Part shown: positions 31,272 to 39,931 of the stretch, in pieces
Layout of the letters: each line of letters starts with the position of its first letter
Position numbering within the stretch: the stretch's first letter is position 1
From: Bacteroidia bacterium
GTDB taxonomy: Bacteria; Bacteroidota; Bacteroidia; Flavobacteriales; Flavobacteriaceae
Assembly (NCBI GenBank): GCA_030429955.1
Contig: JAUIGO010000004.1
Location: forward strand, 1 to 64,000
Direction: 5' to 3'
Length of the DNA stretch: 64,000 bases
Notes under the pieces: model-generated
What the model saw: only the letters and a program-made list of their open reading frames with translations
The model's database searches: none
Told to the model about the DNA's origin: nothing
Made by a program: the position numbers and the translations under genes

Positions 31272-33815
31272 TTATTGTGATTGTAAATATGCTTCTAGGT
31301 TTTTATGAATTTGAATCACTTCATAATTATCTGACGAGATTGAAAAGTGATCTTTATCAATTTTCTTTTTGTAATCATTTAGTATATCCTTAAAGCCTTG
31401 TGCTCCTTGCAGGCTTTTTAAGCCGTGCACAACAACAAAAGTTGTGTTGGCATTGTATTTGTCTATTGACGATGTTAAATCAAAATACCTTACAACTTCT
31501 ATAGCTTCGTTTAGTTTGTTATAAAATTCCTGAATCTCTTCATCTGAAGCATCAGTAAAACTATAAATGACTTTAAAGTTTTTGGATGCTGTCTCATCTA
31601 CAAACGTCTTTTTTTCAAGTGCTGGTATAACGCTTTGCATCATTTGCTCAGCTTGTTTACCCTCAGGGCTATTTGGATAATTTAAAGCAATAAAATTTAT
31701 TGCTTTTTTATAGGCTTCAAAACCAAACAAACGTGCACTCGCAACTGCTTTTAAAAATTCAAATTTAGGGACAATGGCTTCGCCATCAAACATGGTTATA
31801 TACTTGTCACTTTCTGAAATTACGACTGCATAATTTTGAGCTTCAAATTGTTTATATAGACCTTCATATAGGTTCTCTGGGCTGTTTTCGTCTTCACCAA
31901 GATTTGAATCTGGATTTAACAGAATGGTTGCATATCTTGAATCTGGATGATTATTGATAATGTCATTCTTAGTAATTTCTGCTTCTCCTGGTTGATTCAG
32001 CAATTCATACAATTTATACAAATTGTATTTTGCTGGAAGTATTAAACGCTCTTCTGGATCGCTTTTTAGTAAGGCTTGAAGTTTGTCTTTTGCTAAAACA
32101 TATTCCTTAAACTTATCTTTGTAAATCAATCCTAATTGGTAATAGGCAAAGTTTCTGTCTTTTGATAAACTGTCAATAGATGTTTGCTCTGTTGGAATTT
32201 TAGAAATGTAAAATTCTGGATCAAACAACTCTTCTTCTGTAGCATCAACAAATTCTTCTCCTAAAGCATCTGCTCCAGAACCAGTCTGGCTTTTACTTGA
32301 CCATCTCCAATTGTCTTCAAGCGAACGGTTTCCCCAAATTTTTGAGAATTCATTTTTTCCATAAGCAACAGTTACAGGATTATAAAAATAGAATGATTTA
32401 ATATTAGGAGCTTGTTTACCAATACTTTTTGAAGGTGATGTGTTGCCCGAAGCTTTTAACCCTGTAGAGGCGTTCTGTTTTGCTATTTCTGCTCTTTCTT
32501 TGGCTTCTTCAGCTTCTTGTTTAAGTTTGTTGGTATACTCAGTAAAGTATGCCAAGCGTTGCTCATCTGAAAGATTAATTAAATTTAGAATACTATCATT
32601 TCGTTGTGCAATATCTTCGTAACGTATAACATCGTCTAAATTCTCACGCTTTCTTTTAATATCTCTATATAGCTTGCTGTTTTGTTTTAGGTTTAGCATT
32701 GTGCTATCGTAATAAGCGCCAGCATCTTTGTATGCAGTTCTATCAAAATTCATAGTTCCTAAATTCTGATAATTCATCGCATTTAAATATCGATCTCTTG
32801 AACCTGTTCTAAGCGATTTGTTGAAATAGGTTTCAGCTATTGAATCAGAATCGTTTACTAAATGATATTCTGCAATTTGATGATAAATCTTATCAAGATA
32901 AGGTCTGTTTTCTCTGTTTTCTTCTAACTCTGTCAACAATTCTAAAAATTCCAGCTTGTTTCCGCTGTCATAATCAAAGTTCTTGGCTTTTTCTATATAA
33001 GCACTAATCAAATATATTCTTGGTGTTTTTCGGTTGAGCTCAATAACTCTATCAAATGCATAATTGGCACTGTCTGGTTTTTGAAGCGCATTATATAATT
33101 GTCCTTGAATGAAACGATAACGACCTCTTTCGTCATTATTTTTTGTGGCTTTTGATGCAATCTCAAGTTGTGTAATCGCGCTATCCAGATATTCCATAGC
33201 AATATAGCCTTCTGCAAGCATTGACGTGGCATCAGCCAAGTCTTGTCCTTCTAGCTCTTCTTGATACATTAAACGCTTGAGGTTGGTAATTGCCAACTCT
33301 GTGTTTTCTAACCTAAGGTTTGCTTTTTCCCTCCAAATCCTGGCTTGATTGATTTTATCACTTGCTGGATATTTGTAGAGAATGTAGTTGAAGGCCTCCA
33401 TGGCTGGAACAAAACGTTGATCAAAATATCTAGCCTTTCCTAGCAGTAAATAAGCTTCGTCAATTTGTGGGTTTTTTTCCTTTCCGTTGATGTTCATTCC
33501 ATGCATCTGAACTGCTTTAACGGCTTTTTCTTCTGCTCTTTCAAAATCGGCATTTTTTGATTGTCCTGGAAGTACGATTTCATCTGAGACTTGCATACGT
33601 TCTACCGGAAGAATTTCCCAATAGTTGTCTGCATAGCCTTCATTTAAGGTTTTGCGACCTTGCTCTAAGGCATTATATCCGTTAAACAAGGTGTTATACT
33701 CTGTAGTGACTGCGTGAAAATTACGGCTTACGAAACTGTCGTTCTTTCTGGAGCATCCAATAAGAATAAATGTGGACAAACAAAGTAATATAAAAACTTT
33801 ATAAGGTGTGTTCAA
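31272..33815 (-). CDS. sprE: Gliding/type IX secretion lipoprotein SprE (PorW)
   Basis: An 847-residue lipoprotein with the lipid anchor at Cys21 (LIGC). After a conserved N-terminal block (SRNFHAVTTEYNTLFNGYNA, then EQGRKTLNEGYADNYWEILP) come many tetratricopeptide-like repeats (about 95-400), a Lys/Glu/Ala-rich linker (about 440-480), and further repeats with a C-terminal domain. This matches SprE/PorW, an outer-membrane-associated component of the type IX secretion system needed for secretion and gliding. With gldH at 190-678 it shows the cell has this machinery. It is the first gene before bactofilin and atpZ. Confidence 0.85.
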   Translation of the reverse strand: MNTPYKVFILLCLSTFILIGCSRKNDSFVSRNFHAVTTEYNTLFNGYNALEQGRKTLNEGYADNYWEILPVERMQVSDEIVLPGQSKNADFERAEEKAVKAVQMHGMNINGKEKNPQIDEAYLLLGKARYFDQRFVPAMEAFNYILYKYPASDKINQARIWREKANLRLENTELAITNLKRLMYQEELEGQDLADATSMLAEGYIAMEYLDSAITQLEIASKATKNNDERGRYRFIQGQLYNALQKPDSANYAFDRVIELNRKTPRIYLISAYIEKAKNFDYDSGNKLEFLELLTELEENRENRPYLDKIYHQIAEYHLVNDSDSIAETYFNKSLRTGSRDRYLNAMNYQNLGTMNFDRTAYKDAGAYYDSTMLNLKQNSKLYRDIKRKRENLDDVIRYEDIAQRNDSILNLINLSDEQRLAYFTEYTNKLKQEAEEAKERAEIAKQNASTGLKASGNTSPSKSIGKQAPNIKSFYFYNPVTVAYGKNEFSKIWGNRSLEDNWRWSSKSQTGSGADALGEEFVDATEEELFDPEFYISKIPTEQTSIDSLSKDRNFAYYQLGLIYKDKFKEYVLAKDKLQALLKSDPEERLILPAKYNLYKLYELLNQPGEAEITKNDIINNHPDSRYATILLNPDSNLGEDENSPENLYEGLYKQFEAQNYAVVISESDKYITMFDGEAIVPKFEFLKAVASARLFGFEAYKKAINFIALNYPNSPEGKQAEQMMQSVIPALEKKTFVDETASKNFKVIYSFTDASDEEIQEFYNKLNEAIEVVRYFDLTSSIDKYNANTTFVVVHGLKSLQGAQGFKDILNDYKKKIDKDHFSISSDNYEVIQIHKNLEAYLQSQ

Positions 33816-33920
33816 CGTTGGTTGTATTTGGTTTATAGATAACTAAAAACGACTACAAATATTATGTAGTGCTGTAAAAATAAGCATCTTTTTGAATTAT
33901 AGAGACAAATTGGTTGACTT

Positions 33921-34616
33921 TTAGCCAGCGAAATGCAGTTCAAGCTCTTTTAGTGTAGCTTCGCTTGTAGCCAAATCCTTTACAACTTCTCCTTTTTCCA
34001 ATACAACAATGCGTTCACAGACTTCAGTAACATGCATTAAATCGTGGCTTGAAATCAGTACAGTTACCTCTCTGTTTTTAGTTAATTCCTTAATGATTTG
34101 CTTCAATCTGATTTGTGTAGTTGGGTCTAAATTTGCAAAAGGTTCATCAAGTATAATCACTTCAGGGTTTCCAATAAGTGCAGCGACAATACCAGCTTTT
34201 TTCTGGTTTCCTTTACTTAAATCTCTTAAATACTTTTTTCTTCCTATAATTTCACCATGAAAAAAATCTTCAAACTTTGCAAGTAAATTGTCAACATCTG
34301 CTTTGTTCTGACCTCTCAAATCACCAATAAAATAGAAATATTCTTCAGGTGTTAAATAGCCAATTAAAAAACTTTCATCAATAAAGGATGATGTGAATGG
34401 TTTCCAATCTTCGCTTTCTTGAACTAATACATCATTAGATTTTATGTGTCCTGTTGTTGGCTTTATAAGATCTAGAAGTAAGCTAAAAAACGTTGTTTTT
34501 CCAGCGCCATTATTTCCTACTAACCCAAAACTTTGTCCTCTTGGTATATCTAAACTTGGTATATTTAATACCTGAACTCCTTTATATGATTTTGATAAAT
34601 TATTTGCTGATATCAT
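33921..34616 (-). CDS. ABC transporter ATP-binding protein
   Basis: A 231-residue ATPase. Walker A is GNNGAGKT (34-41), the signature is LSKGNQ rather than LSGGQ, Walker B is VIILDEP and the switch His is in SSHD. It powers the membrane partner encoded just upstream (34628-36106, 11 bp away). The LSKGN signature and short length fit the ABC-2 class of exporters. The substrate is unknown. Confidence 0.92.
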   Translation of the reverse strand: MISANNLSKSYKGVQVLNIPSLDIPRGQSFGLVGNNGAGKTTFFSLLLDLIKPTTGHIKSNDVLVQESEDWKPFTSSFIDESFLIGYLTPEEYFYFIGDLRGQNKADVDNLLAKFEDFFHGEIIGRKKYLRDLSKGNQKKAGIVAALIGNPEVIILDEPFANLDPTTQIRLKQIIKELTKNREVTVLISSHDLMHVTEVCERIVVLEKGEVVKDLATSEATLKELELHFAG

Positions 34617-34627
34617 GTTTTCTTTTT

Positions 34628-36106
34628 TTAATTATCTTGACTAAAAGCGTCAATCATTTTGTATTTTGAATCTAAATATTTTTTGGTGATGAATTTCATT
34701 GTTTTTTGATGAAACATAATGCCTGCCAGACCTAAGAGTAAAATAACTGCAATTCCTGTTTCAAAATTGACGAAAAAATTAAGCGCTCCAAAAAGAGCCA
34801 TGGGCACAATCATTAACGGAATTCCAATTAACCATTGTACTGCTCCTGTACCTTGATAATTGAAGGCTGCACGTTTATCTAGGTCTATTTTTTTTCTATT
34901 ATAAGAACCACCTAGCATAATCACATGTGAGTTGACACCAATATTATAAATGGCTGCTGCAAAATGAGCAATGAGGATTTTCCACCCAAAATACACATAA
35001 GGAATGCTGAGCACGAACATAATAATCACACTCATTATCATTAATGTGAACTTAGATTTTAGATATTTTTCATACTTAATATTCTGACTCATTAATAATT
35101 TGTAATAACTACTGTCCCAAGCTGGAATAAATTGCCCAAAATTGATAAGAAAAATTCCTGTAACAAAAATGCCTATGAATACAAACATGAATTCCATTTC
35201 TAAATACATTGGCTGCGGATAAAAGAAAAGACCATAAAGCAATCCTAGAGCAAGCATCCAAAGTGATGATTTTGCGCGTTTGTTTCTGGTAATAAGTTTT
35301 AAGTCCAATTGCATGAAAGGTGCAATATCTCCAAACTTTTTAGTCCATTCTAGGCTTGTTGTACTTGCTTCTTGGGTTTTAGCTTTAAGCGAACTGTCTA
35401 GAAATAATTTTTCTTTTAAAATCCTGAAGTTGTAAATGTATAAAGCAATAAGAATAGCTATCGGAATTAAAATCATTATTGGATTTGCAATGACCTCTTG
35501 TATGGCATTTGCTACTAGTTCTGTAAAAGAAATAATGCCGAAATGATTGAGTCCGTATAAACTTCCAACTAAAAGTATTATTGGTAAGAATGATAACTCC
35601 GTTTCAGAAGAAAGGCTTTCAATGATAAAATTTAAAAAGTTATTAATGAGTGTCGTAATCACTATCAACAACATCCAAATTAATATGGTTGAAGTTTCGT
35701 AACCTTCACTAATGAGCATAATACCAAAAGGTACAATGGCGAAAAGAGGTAGAAAATTAAAAAAGGACAGTGCTGATTTTCCTAAAACAAAGTTAACAAC
35801 AGTTTTACGTTTTATAGGAAGCGTTAAAAGTGGTTTTACACTCATTACTGGAAGCTTCTGAAAAAAGAAACGCACAAATAAATCGCCGAGAATCCAATAA
35901 AACAAAAAGCCATTGAATACAATAAAAGGATCTTGTTCAGGGAAAAACTTTTTAAGCAAAGGATACATTGCAACTCCCATTAAGAGGAACATAGCCACAA
36001 AATAGAGCGCTAAAAAAACCAGTAAGATGTTGAGTAAAATATTTTTTTGCCAATAGGATGAACGGAAATATTGTTTCCACTCTAAATTCAAGAAATGTTT
36101 AATCAT
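34628..36106 (-). CDS. ABC-2-type permease, DUF5687 family
   Basis: A 492-residue membrane protein with about 12 hydrophobic segments and the start KHFLNLEWKQYFRSSYWQKN typical of DUF5687 proteins, which are permeases paired with a single ATPase in Bacteroidota. It should form the membrane part of an exporter with the ATPase encoded 11 bp downstream. The substrate is not indicated by the context: the neighbours are sprE and an unrelated divergent reductase. Confidence 0.82.
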   Translation of the reverse strand: MIKHFLNLEWKQYFRSSYWQKNILLNILLVFLALYFVAMFLLMGVAMYPLLKKFFPEQDPFIVFNGFLFYWILGDLFVRFFFQKLPVMSVKPLLTLPIKRKTVVNFVLGKSALSFFNFLPLFAIVPFGIMLISEGYETSTILIWMLLIVITTLINNFLNFIIESLSSETELSFLPIILLVGSLYGLNHFGIISFTELVANAIQEVIANPIMILIPIAILIALYIYNFRILKEKLFLDSSLKAKTQEASTTSLEWTKKFGDIAPFMQLDLKLITRNKRAKSSLWMLALGLLYGLFFYPQPMYLEMEFMFVFIGIFVTGIFLINFGQFIPAWDSSYYKLLMSQNIKYEKYLKSKFTLMIMSVIIMFVLSIPYVYFGWKILIAHFAAAIYNIGVNSHVIMLGGSYNRKKIDLDKRAAFNYQGTGAVQWLIGIPLMIVPMALFGALNFFVNFETGIAVILLLGLAGIMFHQKTMKFITKKYLDSKYKMIDAFSQDN

Positions 36107-36210
36107 GTTTTGGTTGTGTTTAATGTATTTGTTGTATTAAGGTTCATTTTGTTACAGCTAAATTTAACTTTTAACTTTTATGTTCCTTATTTTTGCTCAA
36201 AATTTATGTA

Positions 36211-37269
36211 ATGTCACAATTTCACAAACTTACTATAAAAGATATCAAAAAAGAAACTGATAATGCTGTCAGTATTTCTCTTAACGTTCCTGAAAGCCTG
36301 AAAGATACATTTCGTTTTAAGGCAGGACAATATTTAACGTTTAAAGTTACTTTAAATGGCGAAGAAATTCGTCGTGATTATTCCATTTGTACCTCACCAA
36401 ATAGTGGTGATCTTAAAGTTGCTGTAAAAGCAGTTGATGGAGGTTTATTCTCCATTTATGCAAACACAGAATTAAGCATTGGTGACACTATTGACGTTGC
36501 TCCACCAAATGGACGTTTTATTTTTGAGCCTCAAAACAACACCTCAAGAACAATTGCTGCATTTGCTGCAGGAAGTGGTATTACACCAATTCTTGGTATT
36601 GCCAAAACGGTTTTAGAGGAAGAGCCTCAAAGCAGTTTTATTCTCACTTACGGCAATAAAACACCAAACGATGTGATTTTTTATGACGAAATAGCGCAAC
36701 TTCAACAACGTTATCCAGAACGATTTAATTTGCAAATGGTTTACAGTCAAGCTGACGAAGACAACAGCCTTTTTGGAAGGATTGATAAAAGCACAGTAAA
36801 TTTTGTGCTGAAAAACAAGTTCAGCCACTTGAAGGTATCTCAATTTTATATCTGTGGTCCTGAAGAAATGATACATATTGTTAAGGACACATTGATAGAA
36901 AATGGTACTTCAGAAGATCAAATTTTTTATGAATTATTTACAGTACCTGTCAATCAATCTGTTGAAATAGATTCGTCTACTATTGATGGCAACACAAAGG
37001 TAACTGTTATGGTTGATGATGAAGAAACCACCTTTTTAATGCCACAAACCAAAAGTATACTTGAGGCAGCACTTTCTGAAAACATAGATGCACCTTACTC
37101 TTGTCAAGGTGGAATTTGCAGTAGCTGTTTGGCTAGACTAAAGGAAGGTGAGGCCACAATGCGCCAGAACAACATTCTTACAGATAGCGAATTGGCAGAA
37201 GGATTGATTTTAACTTGCCAAGCGCATCCAACAACTTCAGTGGTTTATGTTGATTATGATGATATATAG
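36211..37269 (+). CDS. Ferredoxin-NAD(P)H oxidoreductase with C-terminal 2Fe-2S domain (PaaE-like)
   Basis: A 352-residue flavoprotein reductase. An FAD-binding barrel (RDYSICTSP at 56-63) and a nucleotide-binding domain (AGSGITPI at 120-127, FYICGPEEM) are followed by a plant-type 2Fe-2S domain with Cys298, Cys303, Cys306 and Cys336. It passes electrons from NAD(P)H to an oxygenase. The architecture matches PaaE, the reductase of phenylacetyl-CoA epoxidase, but no other paa genes are in the window, so the partner is uncertain. The ATG at 36211 is preferred. A TATTTTTG element at 36188 could be its -7 box. Confidence 0.8.
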   Translation: MSQFHKLTIKDIKKETDNAVSISLNVPESLKDTFRFKAGQYLTFKVTLNGEEIRRDYSICTSPNSGDLKVAVKAVDGGLFSIYANTELSIGDTIDVAPPNGRFIFEPQNNTSRTIAAFAAGSGITPILGIAKTVLEEEPQSSFILTYGNKTPNDVIFYDEIAQLQQRYPERFNLQMVYSQADEDNSLFGRIDKSTVNFVLKNKFSHLKVSQFYICGPEEMIHIVKDTLIENGTSEDQIFYELFTVPVNQSVEIDSSTIDGNTKVTVMVDDEETTFLMPQTKSILEAALSENIDAPYSCQGGICSSCLARLKEGEATMRQNNILTDSELAEGLILTCQAHPTTSVVYVDYDDI

Positions 37270-37446
37270 AATAGTGTATTTCATCTGAAAAAAAATACAT
37301 ATTATCTTTTAAATACGCTTTTCATCGAATACTATAAAATATTTCTTACAAAAAATTATCATAGCAAACGAATAAAGATTAGTTTAGTATTTAAGCAAGA
37401 CGTTAGTTATTTTTAAGGATTATCTATGTCTATTAAACGTTTTGTG
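37270..37446 (+). other. Gap after the PaaE-like gene, no gene seen
   Basis: This AT-rich 177-bp gap lies between the gene's stop and a strong terminator. No ORF or clear promoter was found. It is either a long 3' untranslated region or it hides a short untranslated RNA ending at the terminator. Confidence 0.4.
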
Positions 37447-37473
37447 AGCCTCGTTTTTAACGAGGCTTTTTTT
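37447..37473 (+). terminator. Rho-independent terminator
   Basis: AGCCTCGTT-TTT-AACGAGGCT, a perfect 9-bp stem followed by seven T on the plus strand. It is 178 bp after the nearest plus-strand gene and 10 bp before the convergent regulator gene. Confidence 0.9.
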
Positions 37474-37482
37474 ATTGAAGAA

Positions 37483-39045
37483 CTAAATGGTTTTAAGTAT
37501 AAACTGAAAGGCTTCCTTTCTGTTATTAACATCTAATTTACTATAAGCATTTCGTAAATGAAATTTTACTGTGCTTACGGTTATAAAAAGTTGTTTTGCG
37601 ACTTCTGTATTAGTTTTACCTGCAATACAAAACCTTAATGTTTCAAATTCCCTTTCTGTGAGTGGTGTGTGTAATTTTTTGTTTAATTCAATTATATCTA
37701 ATTCTACAGCTAATTCCGACGGACTACTATGTAACTCCATAAAGCGTTTTTGTAAGGCTTCAACCTGCAAGGCTTGTGCTTCTCGTTCGGCTTTAAGTTT
37801 TCTTTGACGCGATGTGAAAATTAACGAAAGAATAACTATTACAGCTAAAGCTCCTACTCCTAACGCAATTTGAGCATTTCTGGCTTCGGCTAAATTGGCA
37901 TCTTTCAATTGACTCTCAAAGGTTAATTTCTGAATTTCCTTTTCCTTTTTGGTGGTTTCATACTTGGTTTCCAAATCAGCCACACGCGTTTTTACTTCAA
38001 CACTATTTAATGAATCGCTTAAGCTAATGTAGGCGTTTCTATAGTCTAAAGCTTGTTTGGTTTGTTTGTTCTGTAAAGCAGTTTTATATAACACATCATA
38101 GGCTCCTTTTTCACTATCGGCAAAACCATTATTTTTTGCATACGCTAATGCATCCTCTGCATAATTTCTGGACTCTGTAATTTGTGATTGAGCCAACTTA
38201 ATGTTTGCCATGGCTAATAATGTAGAAATGTATTCTTCTTGTTGACCTAAATCTTTAGCTATATCATGTGCTGTATTGTAATGACTAAAGGCCTTTGCTA
38301 ATTCGCCTTTCTTTTCAAAATTTTTACCAAGACCAATCTCGGCATGAACTAACATGGCTGTATTGTTTAAGTTCTTAAAAAATAGTCGTGCTTCACTTAA
38401 ATGATGAATACCATCATCTAATTGGTCTGTAGTATTATAAATCATTGCCAAACGCAAATGGTTTAAAGCAATATCAGTGGTGTCTTTTATGGTTTCAGAT
38501 AACGCCAAACACTTTTTAGTGGTTTCCAAAGCTTTGTCCAATTGACCTAACTGAAAATAAATGCCTCCCAAATTGCCATAGGTTTTACTTAACACATCAT
38601 TAAGCCTATCATCATTTTTGCCTTCTGCCAATTTCATAACATCTTGATAAGCTGATAAAGAGGCTTCATATTCAGCTTTTCCCATATACACTAAACCTCT
38701 TGTGTTATTAATCATTGCCAATATAAAATCAGACCGTGTAGTATTGGCAAATTTTTCGGCTTTATTTAAATACCAAAACGACGAATCTGCCTGATTTAAT
38801 TGCCCATAAGCAATCCCTAAATTTAAGTAGTAATGTCCCTGAAGTGAATCATTTGTTTGCGATACTATATCTTGTAATTCCAAGAGATTTTTAATCCCAT
38901 CGTTTGGATTGTCTGTGGTTTCAAAAGTTTTTAGAGCCTGTTCTACTTGTTTTTGATTGTTTTGCGAAAACGTAAATACGGAAAAACTCAATAGCAGAAT
39001 ACATGTAATATTTTTTAAAACATAATTTGAAAGTAGAAGCGTCAT
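37483..39045 (-). CDS. TPR-containing LuxR-type transcriptional regulator
   Basis: A 520-residue membrane-bound regulator. An N-terminal signal/anchor is followed by a sensor region of tetratricopeptide repeats (about 60-350), a single transmembrane helix (about 393-415), a coiled coil, and a C-terminal LuxR/GerE helix-turn-helix (about 455-515, LTEREFETLRFCIAGKTNTE, then KFHLRNAYSKL). The sensor should be periplasmic and the DNA-binding domain cytoplasmic. It lies next to the T9SS cargo and S74 fibre genes on the same strand and may control surface proteins, though the targets are not shown by sequence. Confidence 0.85.
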   Translation of the reverse strand: MTLLLSNYVLKNITCILLLSFSVFTFSQNNQKQVEQALKTFETTDNPNDGIKNLLELQDIVSQTNDSLQGHYYLNLGIAYGQLNQADSSFWYLNKAEKFANTTRSDFILAMINNTRGLVYMGKAEYEASLSAYQDVMKLAEGKNDDRLNDVLSKTYGNLGGIYFQLGQLDKALETTKKCLALSETIKDTTDIALNHLRLAMIYNTTDQLDDGIHHLSEARLFFKNLNNTAMLVHAEIGLGKNFEKKGELAKAFSHYNTAHDIAKDLGQQEEYISTLLAMANIKLAQSQITESRNYAEDALAYAKNNGFADSEKGAYDVLYKTALQNKQTKQALDYRNAYISLSDSLNSVEVKTRVADLETKYETTKKEKEIQKLTFESQLKDANLAEARNAQIALGVGALAVIVILSLIFTSRQRKLKAEREAQALQVEALQKRFMELHSSPSELAVELDIIELNKKLHTPLTEREFETLRFCIAGKTNTEVAKQLFITVSTVKFHLRNAYSKLDVNNRKEAFQFILKTI

Positions 39046-39098
39046 TTGGTTGGGTTTTAGGTAACATCATGTTATTCAACCCAATAAATATAATAAAA

Positions 39099-39150
39099 AA
39101 CGAAGCAATCTAGTAAGTTGAATTGCTATTAACCTAAAGATTACTTCGTT
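39099..39150. repeat. Inverted repeat of the CGAAGCAATCT family
   Basis: AACGAAGCAATCT (39099-39111) and AGATTACTTCGTT (39138-39150) face each other with one mismatch. It lies downstream of the T9SS cargo gene. The same words occur in the larger element at 42358. Confidence 0.65.
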
Positions 39151-39171
39151 GTGCCTCGTAATACGAGAGCA

Positions 39172-39630
39172 TTATTTTACCACCAAACGTTTTATGGTAT
39201 GGTTTGTTTCTGTGCTTATCCTAACAAAATAAACACCAGCAGCTAAATGGTTCACGTTCATTTGTTCTGCATCGGTTTTAGCAATTTGTTTTCCAGACAC
39301 ATCGTAAAGTGTGAGTTGTGTTATGGGTAACGAACTGGATACATAAAACACAGTTTCTGCTGGATTTGGGTACAACTGTATTTTATTTTCTGTAGGATTT
39401 ACTTCGGCAATATTTAAGGTTTCTCCGAAGTTTGAATGGATAAATCCTTCGGACAGTAAAATGTTTCCAGCATTCAATTCTTGTATGTTTACTTCGCCAA
39501 TGGTGTAAAGCAAAGTTACGTTTCCGTTGGTTGTACTTGCGCCTCCATTGTCTATGGAAAATTTTTGGATGGTTTGGGCTTGGGTTTGTAAACAAGATAA
39601 ACCAATAATTAATGATAGTATGTGTTTCAT
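39172..39630 (-). CDS. T9SS type A sorting-domain protein
   Basis: A 152-residue secreted protein. A signal peptide (MKHILSLIIGLSCLQTQAQ) is followed by about 60 residues (FSIDNGGASTTNGNVTLLYT...) and a C-terminal type A sorting domain of about 75 residues: LYPNPAETVFYVS, LYDVSGKQ, AAGVYFVRI and the basic end KRLVVK. The sorting domain sends the protein through the type IX system to the cell surface. The mature part is very short, so it may be an accessory protein of the neighbouring S74 fibre, encoded 301 bp upstream on the same strand. Confidence 0.92.
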   Translation of the reverse strand: MKHILSLIIGLSCLQTQAQTIQKFSIDNGGASTTNGNVTLLYTIGEVNIQELNAGNILLSEGFIHSNFGETLNIAEVNPTENKIQLYPNPAETVFYVSSSLPITQLTLYDVSGKQIAKTDAEQMNVNHLAAGVYFVRISTETNHTIKRLVVK

Positions 39631-39931
39631 TTTTCTTTATTTTTTAATAGTTAGGCAATACTTTTTCCATTGATGAAAAAGTATTCAAAAAATCTAGACT
39701 TACTAAAGTTGCTCGAAATTTTACATTTGACTCCTAAACCTTCTGACCTTTTCAGCCAAAGCTGAATTCGAACAAGCAGAAGCTTTTTAACGGATTCTTC
39801 ATTTCAAATTTTACGACCAACTTTAGTAGGTCAATTTCAATGAATAAGATTTCTTTGCTTTGACTTCGACACTTCGACTACGCTCAGTGCAGGCGAGCTC
39901 AGTCTGACAGCTCACAATGACGTTACTATCT
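39631..39931. repeat. Repeat-filled gap with MITE-like inverted repeats
   Basis: This 301-bp gap has no gene. It contains a perfect 11-bp hairpin (AATACTTTTTC/GAAAAAGTATT near 39656-39684). A pair of inverted repeats follows: GACTTACTAAAGTTGCTCG from 39697, mirrored by CGACCAACTTTAGTAGGTC ending at 39831, with about two mismatches and enclosing roughly 95 bp. Last is a double copy of the TTCGACTACGCTCAG family (39862-39911). The inverted-repeat unit looks like a non-coding mobile relic. Confidence 0.6.
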
